NCBI RefSeq assembly: GCF_014201375.1
Contig: NZ_JACHDZ010000001.1
Location: 372,001 to 436,000, forward strand
Length of the DNA: 64,000 bases
Source of the DNA: Tunturiibacter empetritectus
Lineage (GTDB): Bacteria > Acidobacteriota > Terriglobia > Terriglobales > Acidobacteriaceae
Direction: 5' to 3'
Part shown: piece by piece, positions 26,003-35,469 of the stretch
Position numbering within the stretch: the stretch's first letter is position 1
Layout of the letters: each line of letters begins with the position of its first letter
Made by a program: the position numbers and the translations under genes
The notes under the pieces: model-generated
Seen by the model: the letters and a program-made list of their open reading frames with translations, nothing else
What the model was told of the DNA's origin: nothing
The model's database searches: none

Positions 26003-28991
26003 GGGTTGCTGTCTCTTTTCCTTCTGCGATGGGCGCCTCGAGGATGACGGTTGTGCCATTTTGCGGAGAGCTGTTTATCGTCAGTTGAGCATGAATTTGA
26101 GCTGCGCGTTCGTGCATGCCTTTTATGCCAAAGTGTCCGTTTGAGGGGAGATCCCCATTGAGGAGCGAAAATCCGCTGCCGTTGTCGGCGATGCTTAATG
26201 TTAATCGAGTTGAATTGTAGTTGAGCTCCGCGGATACCTGAGTCGCGTTTGCGTGGCGTGCGGCATTTGCCAGAGACTCCTGGGCGATGCGAAAGACCTC
26301 GTCTTCAAAAGACTGGGCGAGAGGCCGGTAGGTGCCGGAGATGTTGAGGCGGGTGTTGAGTTTCTTGTGGTTCCACTGTTCTGCAAGCTGTGTGAGCCGG
26401 GTGGGCAGGCTGTTCTGCGCCGTAATCGCGCGAAGATTCCAGATGCTGCGACGAGCGTCGGCAAGCCCCTCCCTGACGTAAGTTCTGGTGCGGTCAATCT
26501 GCTGGCTGGCCGCGGAGACTTGCGAGTGGGCCAGCAGTTGAGAGGTGAGTTCGAGTTGCACGGAGACACCGACGAAGCTTTGGGCCAGGGTGTCGTGAAT
26601 CTCGCGGGCCATGCGGTTTCTCTCAGCAAGAACTGCATGGAACTGCAATTCAAGTCGTCGAACGCGGAGGCGGTAGAGGAGGAGTGCGATGGTGGTGATT
26701 AGAAGAAGAAGCAGCAGGAGAAACCAGAGGGTGCGATAGAAGGGGGGACGCACCGAGAAGGCAATCTGTGCGCCGGTTTCGTTCCATACGCCATCGTTGT
26801 TTGCTGCCTGCACGCGAAAGCGATAGTGGCGCGGAGGGAGGTTGGTGTAGTAGGCGATACGGCGTGAACCGGCTTCGGTCCATTGCTTGTCGAATCCCTC
26901 GAGGATGTAGCGGTAGCGGATCTTAGCGGGAGCTACGTAACTGAGGCCGGCGTATTCGAACGCAAACCTGGTGTGGCCGGGGGTGATATTGTTCTTTGTT
27001 GCTTGCAGTGGAATGTTGACGCCGTCTACCGTGAATTGTTCGAGGACGACTGGAGGAGGAATGAGGTTCTCTATGAGGTGGCTGGGATCGGTGACGACGA
27101 CCCCTTTGCGGGTGGCGAACAGGAGTAGTCCTTCTGTGGTTTTCCACGTAGAGGGATGACCTGCGCCGAAGGCTTCCTCGGTTGGCATGCCATCGGCGCG
27201 GCCATACGAGACGGGATGAGGGTCGCAGGTTGACGACGAACCGCATTTGATAAGAGCTGAAGCTGAGACGCGCGTGATGCCTCGACCTGAAGTTAGCCAG
27301 AGGTCGCCTCGGTTGTCTTCGAGGATGGAGTCGATGGTCTGGGGTAGATCGTCTCGATGCAGCGACGTGAAGTCCGTGGTGGACATGACGCTGAGTCCCG
27401 CGGCTTTGGTTCCGATCCACAGTGTGCCGTGTGGGTCTTCTGCGAGAGAGGTGATGGTGTTGCCGGAGAGCCCATCTTTTGTGGTGAAGGTGGTGATGGT
27501 GCTGCCTCGAAGGCGCGAGAGTCCATTGAGGGTTCCGATCCAAAGATCATGTTCGGGGGAGGCATGAGAGCGGAGAAGAGCGCCTACAAGGTCACTTCCT
27601 AGACCGTCCGATTCGGTGAGAGTGACGAACTGATTGTTCTGCCAGTGCGCAAGGCCGCGGCGGGTGCCGATCCAGAGTGCACCGTCATCGTCGCTCAGGA
27701 GAGAACGAACGAGGTCGTCAGGTAGCCCGTCGGCAGAGGTGTAGGTTCGGACCTTCGCGCCGTTGATGTTGTTCAGGCCATCTGGGGTACCGACCCACAT
27801 GCTACCGTTTTCTCCTGGGGCTAAGGCCAGGATCGTTTCGCTGAGAAGGCCGGTGTGGGTGGAAAGATGCTGAACGTTTCCCGCTTGCCAGCGGTCGAGG
27901 CCGTCGCTGCTCGTGCCTGCCCATAGAGCGCCGTCCGATGCCTGTGTGATGGCTGTAACGGGGAGATCGGAGAGGGCAGGAATGGCGCGGAAGTTTTTGC
28001 GCCTCAGGATTTGGAGGCCGCTGGTCTCGGTTCCTACCCAGAGATTGCCCTCTTCATCCTGCATGAGGGAGAGGATGCTGTCGGAGCTGAAGGCCGGGAC
28101 GGGTTGTGGATGGCTGTTGATTTTGTCGAGCGTGAAGAGCCCTTTGCTGGTGCCTATCCATAGTTGCCCTTGCGAGTCGACGAGAGAAGACTGGATGCGT
28201 GCAGCTGGCAGGTCGCGGCCTATCGGAAGAGTGTGGTTCTGGCCATTTTGCAGGACTGTGATGCTGGTTCCGGTGCGCAACCAGAGGCTGCGGTCGGGGA
28301 AGAATCCGATGCCTGTAACGTCTTTTTGCGTAGGGGTAGAGCTGAGTGGTTGAGGAAGAACTCGGCCGCTTTGATAGTGAAAGATTCCGGAGTTTGATGC
28401 GATCCAGACGCTGCCGTCAGGGGCCATGGCGATTGCAGATGGGGCGGCGGAGGGCGGAAGGGGGAGGGTGGTGAAATGCTGGCCGTCAAAGCTACCGAGG
28501 CCATCTGTGGTGAGAATCAGGAGTGTGCCATCTTCTGCTGCGGCGAGGTTGGTGATGCGGCTAGTGGGCAATCCATTCGCAGCGGAGTAACGGCGAAACG
28601 CTCCCGCCGAGTATTGAAGGAGACCGTCGGAGGTTGCGATCCAGAGTGGGTTGGTGTGACTCTGGGCAAAGCAGCAGATGTCGTCGCTGGTGATTTCGTC
28701 AGTGGTTTCGTGATTGAAGACTTTGAAGTCGATGCCGTTGAAGCGGGCTACCCCGCCTTCGGTTGCGATCCAGATGTAACCGTCGGTGGATTGGAAGACC
28801 TGATGGACGCTGTTTTGCGGGAGGCCGTTTTCTGTGGACCAGGATTGATAGCCGAAGTTATCCAGAGACTGCGAGTGGGCGGTGAGAGAGAGAGCGGCGA
28901 TTCCGCATGAGATCCAGATGAGGGAAGAACACACGACGAGATGGAGGCGCGAGAGCAAGTTCATGCGGAGGGTCGATGAGTGCGAAGGCAT
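25995..28991 (-). CDS. Two-component propeller sensor histidine kinase
   Basis: 998 residues. A signal or anchor segment (internal ATG at 28964 is an alternative start) is followed by about 14 two-component-regulator propeller repeats (G-x-LWIGT type, residues 50-640) forming periplasmic beta-propellers. A Y_Y_Y domain follows (about 675-745), then one membrane helix (753-775) and HisKA_3 with phospho-acceptor His799 in RMAREIHDTLAQSF. The HATPase domain has N-box NAARHA and DNGSGF (936-941). This layout is known from Bacteroidetes hybrid sensors of polysaccharide fragments, but here the regulator is a separate overlapping gene. The ligand is likely an oligosaccharide. Confidence 0.94.
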   Translation of the reverse strand: MPSHSSTLRMNLLSRLHLVVCSSLIWISCGIAALSLTAHSQSLDNFGYQSWSTENGLPQNSVHQVFQSTDGYIWIATEGGVARFNGIDFKVFNHETTDEITSDDICCFAQSHTNPLWIATSDGLLQYSAGAFRRYSAANGLPTSRITNLAAAEDGTLLILTTDGLGSFDGQHFTTLPLPPSAAPSAIAMAPDGSVWIASNSGIFHYQSGRVLPQPLSSTPTQKDVTGIGFFPDRSLWLRTGTSITVLQNGQNHTLPIGRDLPAARIQSSLVDSQGQLWIGTSKGLFTLDKINSHPQPVPAFSSDSILSLMQDEEGNLWVGTETSGLQILRRKNFRAIPALSDLPVTAITQASDGALWAGTSSDGLDRWQAGNVQHLSTHTGLLSETILALAPGENGSMWVGTPDGLNNINGAKVRTYTSADGLPDDLVRSLLSDDDGALWIGTRRGLAHWQNNQFVTLTESDGLGSDLVGALLRSHASPEHDLWIGTLNGLSRLRGSTITTFTTKDGLSGNTITSLAEDPHGTLWIGTKAAGLSVMSTTDFTSLHRDDLPQTIDSILEDNRGDLWLTSGRGITRVSASALIKCGSSSTCDPHPVSYGRADGMPTEEAFGAGHPSTWKTTEGLLLFATRKGVVVTDPSHLIENLIPPPVVLEQFTVDGVNIPLQATKNNITPGHTRFAFEYAGLSYVAPAKIRYRYILEGFDKQWTEAGSRRIAYYTNLPPRHYRFRVQAANNDGVWNETGAQIAFSVRPPFYRTLWFLLLLLLLITTIALLLYRLRVRRLELQFHAVLAERNRMAREIHDTLAQSFVGVSVQLELTSQLLAHSQVSAASQQIDRTRTYVREGLADARRSIWNLRAITAQNSLPTRLTQLAEQWNHKKLNTRLNISGTYRPLAQSFEDEVFRIAQESLANAARHANATQVSAELNYNSTRLTLSIADNGSGFSLLNGDLPSNGHFGIKGMHERAAQIHAQLTINSSPQNGTTVILEAPIAEGKETATHG

Positions 28992-29049
28992 GATGGCCGG
29001 GTCGCTTCAGCTTGGATGATACGTCTTCCTGATCCAGGAGTGGTTCTTG

Positions 29050-29367
29050 TTACTTTCTTTTGTCGCGGCAGGAGTGAAGGTAGGCGACGAGGTCATCTAC
29101 TTCAGCTGTCTTCAGGATGTCGGCGAAAGATGGCATCTCGTGTCCACCCTGAACGATCTGCGTTCTGATCTGAATTTTGTTGAGCGTGCGTCCTACTCCG
29201 GAGAGATCGGGACCTTTTTCGCCGCCCACGTTGCGGATCGTGTGGCAGTGTTGACAGCCGTTATCTATAAACAATACTGCTCCGCGCTGCTTCGCGGACT
29301 CGGCGAATGCCGGGAGACAGGAAGCGGTTGCGAGGACAAAAAACAGTGCTGAGCGCAGCAAATTCAT
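29050..29367 (-). CDS. Small secreted mono-haem cytochrome c
   Basis: 105 residues with a signal peptide ending near AFAES. One haem site CQHCH (C38-H42) and a likely axial Met78 in GGHEMPSFADI define a class I cytochrome c. It would shuttle electrons in the periplasm. Its ATG overlaps the stop of the multihaem gene by 4 bases, making it the last gene of the 29-40 kb cluster and the probable electron-transfer partner of the five-haem protein. Confidence 0.92.
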   Translation of the reverse strand: MNLLRSALFFVLATASCLPAFAESAKQRGAVLFIDNGCQHCHTIRNVGGEKGPDLSGVGRTLNKIQIRTQIVQGGHEMPSFADILKTAEVDDLVAYLHSCRDKRK

Positions 29368-31583
29368 TGAGCAGATGTTCTGTTGTGGGCGGGCTCGGGG
29401 GCAAAATCTGTATGCGTGTGCCAGGGGACGGTCTCCGATGCGACTTCGTTGTGTTTGCGCAGAAACTCGAGCGCGTAGGTGCTGGCTGTGGGATCGTCTT
29501 TTTGATCTGCGAACATGGCGGCTTCGTGTGAGGCTTTTTCTTTCATGCCGAGACGGCGGTAGACGATGGAGAGAATGTAGTGGGCGGCGAGATCGTCGGG
29601 GTCGATGGATTGGAGCGTCTCATACTCCGCGCGAGCTTCGTCGTACTTGCGCTGCTGATAGAGGGAGAAGCCAAGCTCCCTGTGGGCGTCGCGTGAGTTT
29701 GGAAATTTTGCGATGACCTCGCGGAGATCGGCGATGGCGCTGTCGACCTGGCCCTGGTTCCGTTCGACTAATGCGAGGTAGTACAGCGCGCGCGAGTTGT
29801 GCGGGCTGAGAGCAAGAGCTTTGTTGAGGCTGACGCGGGAGGCTTCATAGCGCTCCCACTGGAAGTTGGCGACGGCGATGTTGGTGAAGGCGTCGGCGTA
29901 GTCGGGACGGAGGTGGGCGACCTGCTCGAAGGCGCGGACGCTCTCTGCGTACTGCTGCGCGTCCAGCAGGGCGATGCCGTAGTTGTTCCATCGCATCCAG
30001 AGTTTGTTGTCCTGAGGGTCGACCGCGGGGGGATTCTCGCCGAGGGTGAAGGTGCGTGTGCGCTCGGACATAGCAACGACCGGCATCTCGTAGTGCTTGC
30101 CCATTCCGAAGTCCATGAAGTGCTGATCGAATCGGCGATAGTTGACCCGTGCGGTGACGGTGAGGGGGCCGGTTGCGTCGGCGGGTACTTTGAATTGGTA
30201 GCGGACGAGCTGGGATCGGCCTGAAGCGATGGTGTTGTTGTAAGCCACAACGCGATTATCCCAGACCTGGTGGAGATCGTTGATGGTTCCTTTGGTGTTT
30301 ACGAGGCGATTGGTGAAGCTGTGTGCGCGGGGGTCGAGGTCGCCATTGGGCTGGATCGCGCCGGAGTGCATCAGGGTGCGACCGGAGGCGTCCTCGGCTT
30401 CGAATTCGACCCAGCTCTCATACATGTCGCGCTGCTCGGGTACGTGGCTGTGTGCGATGCCTTTGTTCTGAATGATGATCGTGGCGGTGAGGAGGTCGCC
30501 GGGCGAGACGGTGAAGCTATCGTTGCCGAGAGGCGCGATGATCTTGCCACTGTTTTTCTCGAGGCCGAAGATATCGACGTTGAAGACGCCTGCTTTGAGG
30601 AAGGCTACGGTCTTCTCCATCTGGGTGTCGTAGTTGTAGAACTTGGGAAGGACGGTGTTCGCGCCTAGCCATCGGTGAGAGGCCAGCTTGCCCTCTTTCG
30701 CGCCAGAGTCGGAGGTGGTGAGATCTTCGCGGGTCATGTGGCAGGTCTGGCAGGTGGAGACTTGATCCTTTACGTAGAAGGGAAGCGGCGACTGTTTTGC
30801 GAAGGAGGAGAGCTGCCATTCGTCGGAGAGGAAGATTGCGCGCTGCCATTTGTAGTCGTTCAGTTGTTTTGGAAGAGCGGCCTTGTGACACGCAGCGCAA
30901 AAGTTGCTGGTGCGATAGAAGTCTTTCATGACGGCTTTGGAGTGGCGGTCGAGATGGGCGAGGATCTCCTTGTCGGAGACCTCGCCGTAGATGGGTTGAC
31001 TGTTGTCGTCGAGCAGAGCTGCTGGCTGCGCGAGAACGTAGCTGCCTGTGCCGCGGGCGTCAACCTTCTGGATGGAGTGACAGACGGTGCAGGTGATTCC
31101 GTCTTCGTCGAACTTTCGATTTACTGGTGAGCCTTTGGTTAGTGCGCCTGAAACGAGGGCGATTGGATTGTGGCAGCCTTCGCAGTGGCGGGTATATTCA
31201 ATGCCCTTTTCCGCGGTGAGCAGGTTTGTGTTTCGGATGTACCAGGGGGCGCGAAAGGAGTTGGCATGAGCGGACTGACGCCACTCGGCGTGCGCCTCCT
31301 GATGGCAGTGACTGCAGTATTTGGCAGTGGGGAAGGCTTTGGGGTTGATGAACTGGCCGGTGTCGGTGGTTGCATTCGACGGGAGGAAGGGCTGATCGGT
31401 GCCGAATCGAAAGTTGTAATGCTGTTTGACTGATTCGGTGTAAACCTCACGTTGCGTGGGGGTAGTGAGGGCGTCAGAGGCGTGGGTCCCGTCGCCTTTC
31501 AAGGCCAGGAAAAAGGAGGCGATTGCGCCGCACAGCACGGTACAGAAAAAAATGCGAACGATCCGGCTGTAAGGCAATTTCAT
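29364..31583 (-). CDS. Five-haem cytochrome c with C-terminal TPR domain
   Basis: 739 residues from the ATG at 31583 (upstream in-frame ATGs at 31625 and 31652 are alternatives). An N-terminal export helix is followed by five CxxCH motifs at C90, C134, C165, C229 and C281 (cytochrome c554/c-prime-like layout). A beta-rich domain (about 350-530) follows, then four or five TPRs (about 565-715) with AVANFQWERYEASRVSLNKA. It is periplasmic, and the TPR tail suggests docking of a partner. In the same co-directional cluster are three CRTAC1 propellers. The redox substrate is unknown; nitrite/hydroxylamine-type enzymes have similar haem spacing but different length. Confidence 0.9.
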   Translation of the reverse strand: MKLPYSRIVRIFFCTVLCGAIASFFLALKGDGTHASDALTTPTQREVYTESVKQHYNFRFGTDQPFLPSNATTDTGQFINPKAFPTAKYCSHCHQEAHAEWRQSAHANSFRAPWYIRNTNLLTAEKGIEYTRHCEGCHNPIALVSGALTKGSPVNRKFDEDGITCTVCHSIQKVDARGTGSYVLAQPAALLDDNSQPIYGEVSDKEILAHLDRHSKAVMKDFYRTSNFCAACHKAALPKQLNDYKWQRAIFLSDEWQLSSFAKQSPLPFYVKDQVSTCQTCHMTREDLTTSDSGAKEGKLASHRWLGANTVLPKFYNYDTQMEKTVAFLKAGVFNVDIFGLEKNSGKIIAPLGNDSFTVSPGDLLTATIIIQNKGIAHSHVPEQRDMYESWVEFEAEDASGRTLMHSGAIQPNGDLDPRAHSFTNRLVNTKGTINDLHQVWDNRVVAYNNTIASGRSQLVRYQFKVPADATGPLTVTARVNYRRFDQHFMDFGMGKHYEMPVVAMSERTRTFTLGENPPAVDPQDNKLWMRWNNYGIALLDAQQYAESVRAFEQVAHLRPDYADAFTNIAVANFQWERYEASRVSLNKALALSPHNSRALYYLALVERNQGQVDSAIADLREVIAKFPNSRDAHRELGFSLYQQRKYDEARAEYETLQSIDPDDLAAHYILSIVYRRLGMKEKASHEAAMFADQKDDPTASTYALEFLRKHNEVASETVPWHTHTDFAPEPAHNRTSAQ

Positions 31584-31685
31584 AGCAATGGTGAATTCTA
31601 TTGAAGCTGTACGACTATTAGCCATCGTCCTACGGGTGGGTAGAGATCTCAATCGAAAGGTTGAGTGGCGGGGAGATGGAAGCCG

Positions 31686-33572
31686 TTAGAATCTACTTCC
31701 TTTCCCTTCTGTCAGGGTGACGATCTGGTCAACCTTGGTGACTGCGAACTTTTCTTTGGTTCCGCTTGGCCAGTGAACTTCAACGGAGTCGATGGTTGCG
31801 ATGTCGCCGAGGCCGAAGTGGACACGGGGGTCGTGGGTGGAGGCGAAGCTCCCGCCGGAGGTTACGTCTCCGCGTTGTTTCTGGCTTCCCGCGGTGAGAT
31901 AGACCGTGGAGCCGATGGCGTCTCGAGGGCTCTTTGGACCGCCTATCAGTTTCAGTTCGATCCAATGATGATTGTCTCGCGAGACGTTGCGAAGCAGGCC
32001 GGGATGGCCGTCCAGGGCGTTGATGACAACATCCAGCCTGCCGTCGTTGAAGAGGTCTCCGACGGCTATGCCGCGGCCAACGTAGAGGCTTGCGAGCGCG
32101 GTGCCTTCTACCGCAGGTTCAACATCAAACTTCTTGCCGTCGATGTTGTGAAAGAGGAGTGGGCGTTCGGCCCAGGTGGTTCCCCAGGATGTGCGATCGA
32201 CTTGAGGATACACGTGGCCGTTCGCGACCATCAGATCTTTCCAGCCATCGTTGTCGAAGTCGAGGAATGCGGTGCCCCAGCCGAGAAACGGAATTGTGGG
32301 TTCTGCGATGCCCATCTGGTAGCTGATGTCGGTGAAGTTGGCGTCGCCATCGTTGCGGTAGAGCGGGTTGTAGTCGTCGGAAAATGTGGTGTTGTAGATG
32401 TCTAGCAGGCCGTTGTTTCGGTAGTCGCCAGTGGCGATGCCCATGGAAGCTGTTTCGCGGCCATTCTCATTGAGCGCGTATCCGGAGGCGTAGCTTGCGT
32501 CCTCGAAGGTGCCGTCGCCCTTGTTGATGTAGAGGTAGTTCGGCGTTGAATCGTTCGCGACGAGAAGGTCGGGCTTGCCGTCGTTGTTGACATCGACGAA
32601 GACAGAGGCAAGACCATAGTAGCCGTTTTTGTCGGAGACACCGGCTTTCTCGCTGACGTCAGTAAAGGTGCCGTCGCCATTATTGTGAAAGAGGTGGTCT
32701 GACTCTCCTTTGAGACCTCGGGGACCGCACATTACCTTCTCGCCGCGAAACTGGCAGAAGCTGTAGGAGACTTCTTTGCCGCCAGATCCGGGCTGATTTG
32801 CGAGGTCATAGTGAACGTAGCCGGGAACGAAGAGATCGAGCCTGCCGTCGCCGTCGTAGTCGCCCCAGGTGGCGCCGGTGGACCAGTTGCCGAGAGTGAC
32901 ACCGGCTTTCTCGGCGACGTCGGTGAAGGTGCCGTCGTGGTTGTTGTGGTAGAGGCGGTTCTTGCCGAAGTTGGTGATGTAGATGTCGGGCCAGCCGTCA
33001 TTGTCGTAGTCGGCTATGGCGACGCCGATTCCCCAGCGATCATTGGTGACGTGTGCCTTCGTGGTGACGTCAGTAAAAGTGCCGTCGTGGTTGTTGTGGA
33101 AGAGAGCAGCGTGGGGTGTTGTTGCTTTGCCGCTGATGGCGTCGTAGGTGGAGCCGTTGACGAGATAGATATCGAGCCAGCCGTCGTTGTCGTAGTCGAT
33201 CAGTCCGACGCCAGAGCCGATTGTTTCGATGATGAATTTTTTTTCGGGCGTGCCCATGGTGTGGGTCCATGAGGCTAGTCCGGCTTTTGCGGCTATGTCC
33301 TGAAAGATGATGGGGCCACTCTTTACGAAGCCCCCGGCGGTGATGGGTCTCTTCTCTTCGTCGAGGACTGCGGGATGAGCGCCACCGGTGTTTGATCCTC
33401 CTGTTGCCGGCGCCTGGCCGCCCTCTTGAGGCTTGTCAGACTGTGTGTCGGTCGAATGGGAGTTTGGGGACGTGGACTGGGCGATTGATGCCGCTGCGCT
33501 CAAAAAAAGCGCGGTGTAGAGAGCAAAGGTGATGGAAGGTGAACCGTGGCGAGAACGATGGTGAACGGTCAC
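31686..33572 (-). CDS. CRTAC1/ASPIC-UnbV beta-propeller protein 3 of cluster
   Basis: 628 residues from a GTG start with AAGGA seven bases upstream; the frame is open further but would overlap the upstream gene. An export segment ends near AASIAQ, followed by a Pro/Ser/Gly linker. Seven or so FG-GAP/VCBS repeats follow (GVGLIDYDNDGWLDIYLVNG, GVAIADYDNDGWPDIYITN) with Ca-binding DxDxDG loops and DGTFTDVT turns. The C-terminal ASPIC/UnbV domain begins at about 545 (RDAIGSTVYLTAGSQKQRGD) and ends in VEVHWPSGTKEKF. These extracellular propellers are expanded in Acidobacteriota and Planctomycetota; their ligands are not known. Confidence 0.9.
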   Translation of the reverse strand: MTVHHRSRHGSPSITFALYTALFLSAAASIAQSTSPNSHSTDTQSDKPQEGGQAPATGGSNTGGAHPAVLDEEKRPITAGGFVKSGPIIFQDIAAKAGLASWTHTMGTPEKKFIIETIGSGVGLIDYDNDGWLDIYLVNGSTYDAISGKATTPHAALFHNNHDGTFTDVTTKAHVTNDRWGIGVAIADYDNDGWPDIYITNFGKNRLYHNNHDGTFTDVAEKAGVTLGNWSTGATWGDYDGDGRLDLFVPGYVHYDLANQPGSGGKEVSYSFCQFRGEKVMCGPRGLKGESDHLFHNNGDGTFTDVSEKAGVSDKNGYYGLASVFVDVNNDGKPDLLVANDSTPNYLYINKGDGTFEDASYASGYALNENGRETASMGIATGDYRNNGLLDIYNTTFSDDYNPLYRNDGDANFTDISYQMGIAEPTIPFLGWGTAFLDFDNDGWKDLMVANGHVYPQVDRTSWGTTWAERPLLFHNIDGKKFDVEPAVEGTALASLYVGRGIAVGDLFNDGRLDVVINALDGHPGLLRNVSRDNHHWIELKLIGGPKSPRDAIGSTVYLTAGSQKQRGDVTSGGSFASTHDPRVHFGLGDIATIDSVEVHWPSGTKEKFAVTKVDQIVTLTEGKGSRF

Positions 33573-33732
33573 GAGCGTGTCCTTATAGTCTTCATAGTCT
33601 TCCAGTTTCGAATTCGCGGGAGAAGCTAAGTCCCTCGTCTGTGCATCGGTTTGCCGGATGGTTGATGCAGCCTCATGTTTACCATAGACCCTGGAAGGGT
33701 GGTTGAGAGTGTTGTTTGCACTGTCGCTATTT

Positions 33733-35469
33733 TTAATTCGCCGATGGCACGCGGCCATCTCCCTCGGTCAGGTTAATGATGCGATCCAACGAAGCGGGAG
33801 GGTCAAAGATCTCCATTTGGCCGTTGGGCCAGCGAATTTGAATGCTCGTGAGGTGCGTCTCCGCGCCGAGGCCGAAGTGAAGACGGAGATCGCTTGACGA
33901 GTTGTAACTGGAGCCGCCACGAACCTCGTCTACCCAGAGGCGCTTTGCCGATTTCAAGGTGACGCGCGCGCCAATGGCATCGCGGTTGGAGGATGTACCT
34001 ATGAGATGAAGGCCGAGCCAGTGGTTCTGATTCTTCGCCAGGTTGACTAGAAGCATTGGGCGATCGCTCAGGTTGTTAATTACGGCTTCGAGGCGGCCGT
34101 CGTTGAAGAGGTCCGCGATTGCGAGGCCTCGGCTGGAGCGTGGGTCGACGAGCCCGGGGCCGGAGGTCTTGCTGATGTCGCGGAACTTTCCGTTGCCCTG
34201 GTTGTAGTAGAGGAAGCGAGGCTCGCGATAGGAGGAACCTAGTTTGGCGGAGTCGACCTCGGGATAGACGTGGCCGTTCGCAACGAGAAGGTCGGGCCAT
34301 CCATCGTTGTCGATATCGGCGAACATGGCGCCCCAGCCGAGGGCATCGGTGTTGATGCCAAGACCTGCGGCGAAGGTCATGTCGGTATAGGTGCCGTCGC
34401 CATTGTTGCGATAGAGGGTGGAGGTGTCGTCGGAGAAGTTGGTTTTGAAGAGGTCGAGTCTGCCGTCGCCGTCGTAGTCGGCCGCGGTGGATCCCATTCC
34501 GGCTTGTTCGCGGCCGTCTTCGTTGAAGGCTACGCCGGCGTCGGCGGCTGTGTCCTTGAAGGTCCCATCGTGGTTGTTTCGATAAAGGATGGCGGGTGTG
34601 GAGTCGCAGGCGACGTAGAGATCGGGCCAGCCATCGTCGTCGTAGTCGAGCGTGGTGATGGAGAAGCAGTAGTGGCCTTGTGTTCGCTCGAATCCACTGG
34701 ACTTGCTGACGTCTGCGAATTTTCCGCCGCCGAGGTTGTGGTAGAGGATGTTCGGTGCGCTCTCGAGGCCGCGTGGGCCGCACATGACGGGCACCCCCTT
34801 CCAGATGCATCCAGAGGTTTGGCCGGGTGTTGGAGTGCGAGCAAGGTCGAAGTGCACGTAGTTGGCGACGGCCAGGTCCAGCTTGCCGTCGCGATCGTAG
34901 TCGATGAAGGCGCAGCCGGTGCCCCACTCCTTGCCTGTACCGGCGACGCCTGCTTGCTCCGCAACCTCCTTGAAGGTTCCATTGCCCTGATTGTGAAAGA
35001 GGCGATTTTTGCCGTAGCCGGTGACGTAGATGTCGTCGAATCCGTCGTTGTCATAGTCTCCAACGCATGCTCCCTGGCCCCATCCAGTGGAGACCAGGCC
35101 TGCCTTTACGGTGACATCGGTGAAGGTTCCGTCGTGATTGTTGTGGAAGAGATGATTGGTGGGCTTTGCCTGGCCAGCAGCGGAGGTGGTGCCAGGCAGG
35201 TTGGTGCCGTTGACGAGAAAGATGTCGGGCCAGCCGTCGTTGTCGTAGTCGAGGATGGCGACGCCCGAGCCGGTGGCCTCGATGATGTAACGTTTGGATT
35301 CAACGCTCCCGTTGACATCGCGGACGGTGATCCCAGCCTTCAAGGCGACATCCACAAACCACGCCGGGGGAGGATGATCGGTCGATGGTGGATAGGGCTG
35401 CTGCTCTCCGAATGCGGTCACCGCAAAGAGGATGATGGCCGCGGTTTGAAGAAGGAGCCGAAGCTTCAT
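33733..35469 (-). CDS. CRTAC1/ASPIC-UnbV beta-propeller protein 2 of cluster
   Basis: 578 residues from MKLRLLLQTAAIILF, whose ATG overlaps the stop of the upstream paralogue by 4 bases. A cleavable signal peptide ends at about AFGE. The FG-GAP repeats have DYDNDGWPDIFLVNG-type calcium loops and GACVGDYDNDGFDDIYVTGY. A Cys pair (SGCIWKGVPVMCGPRG) occurs at the position conserved in all three cluster members. The ASPIC/UnbV domain (about 490-560) ends RWPNGQMEIF. It differs from its neighbours in lacking the long linker. Role as for the other members: extracellular binding or scaffold protein, otherwise unassigned. Confidence 0.92.
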   Translation of the reverse strand: MKLRLLLQTAAIILFAVTAFGEQQPYPPSTDHPPPAWFVDVALKAGITVRDVNGSVESKRYIIEATGSGVAILDYDNDGWPDIFLVNGTNLPGTTSAAGQAKPTNHLFHNNHDGTFTDVTVKAGLVSTGWGQGACVGDYDNDGFDDIYVTGYGKNRLFHNQGNGTFKEVAEQAGVAGTGKEWGTGCAFIDYDRDGKLDLAVANYVHFDLARTPTPGQTSGCIWKGVPVMCGPRGLESAPNILYHNLGGGKFADVSKSSGFERTQGHYCFSITTLDYDDDGWPDLYVACDSTPAILYRNNHDGTFKDTAADAGVAFNEDGREQAGMGSTAADYDGDGRLDLFKTNFSDDTSTLYRNNGDGTYTDMTFAAGLGINTDALGWGAMFADIDNDGWPDLLVANGHVYPEVDSAKLGSSYREPRFLYYNQGNGKFRDISKTSGPGLVDPRSSRGLAIADLFNDGRLEAVINNLSDRPMLLVNLAKNQNHWLGLHLIGTSSNRDAIGARVTLKSAKRLWVDEVRGGSSYNSSSDLRLHFGLGAETHLTSIQIRWPNGQMEIFDPPASLDRIINLTEGDGRVPSAN

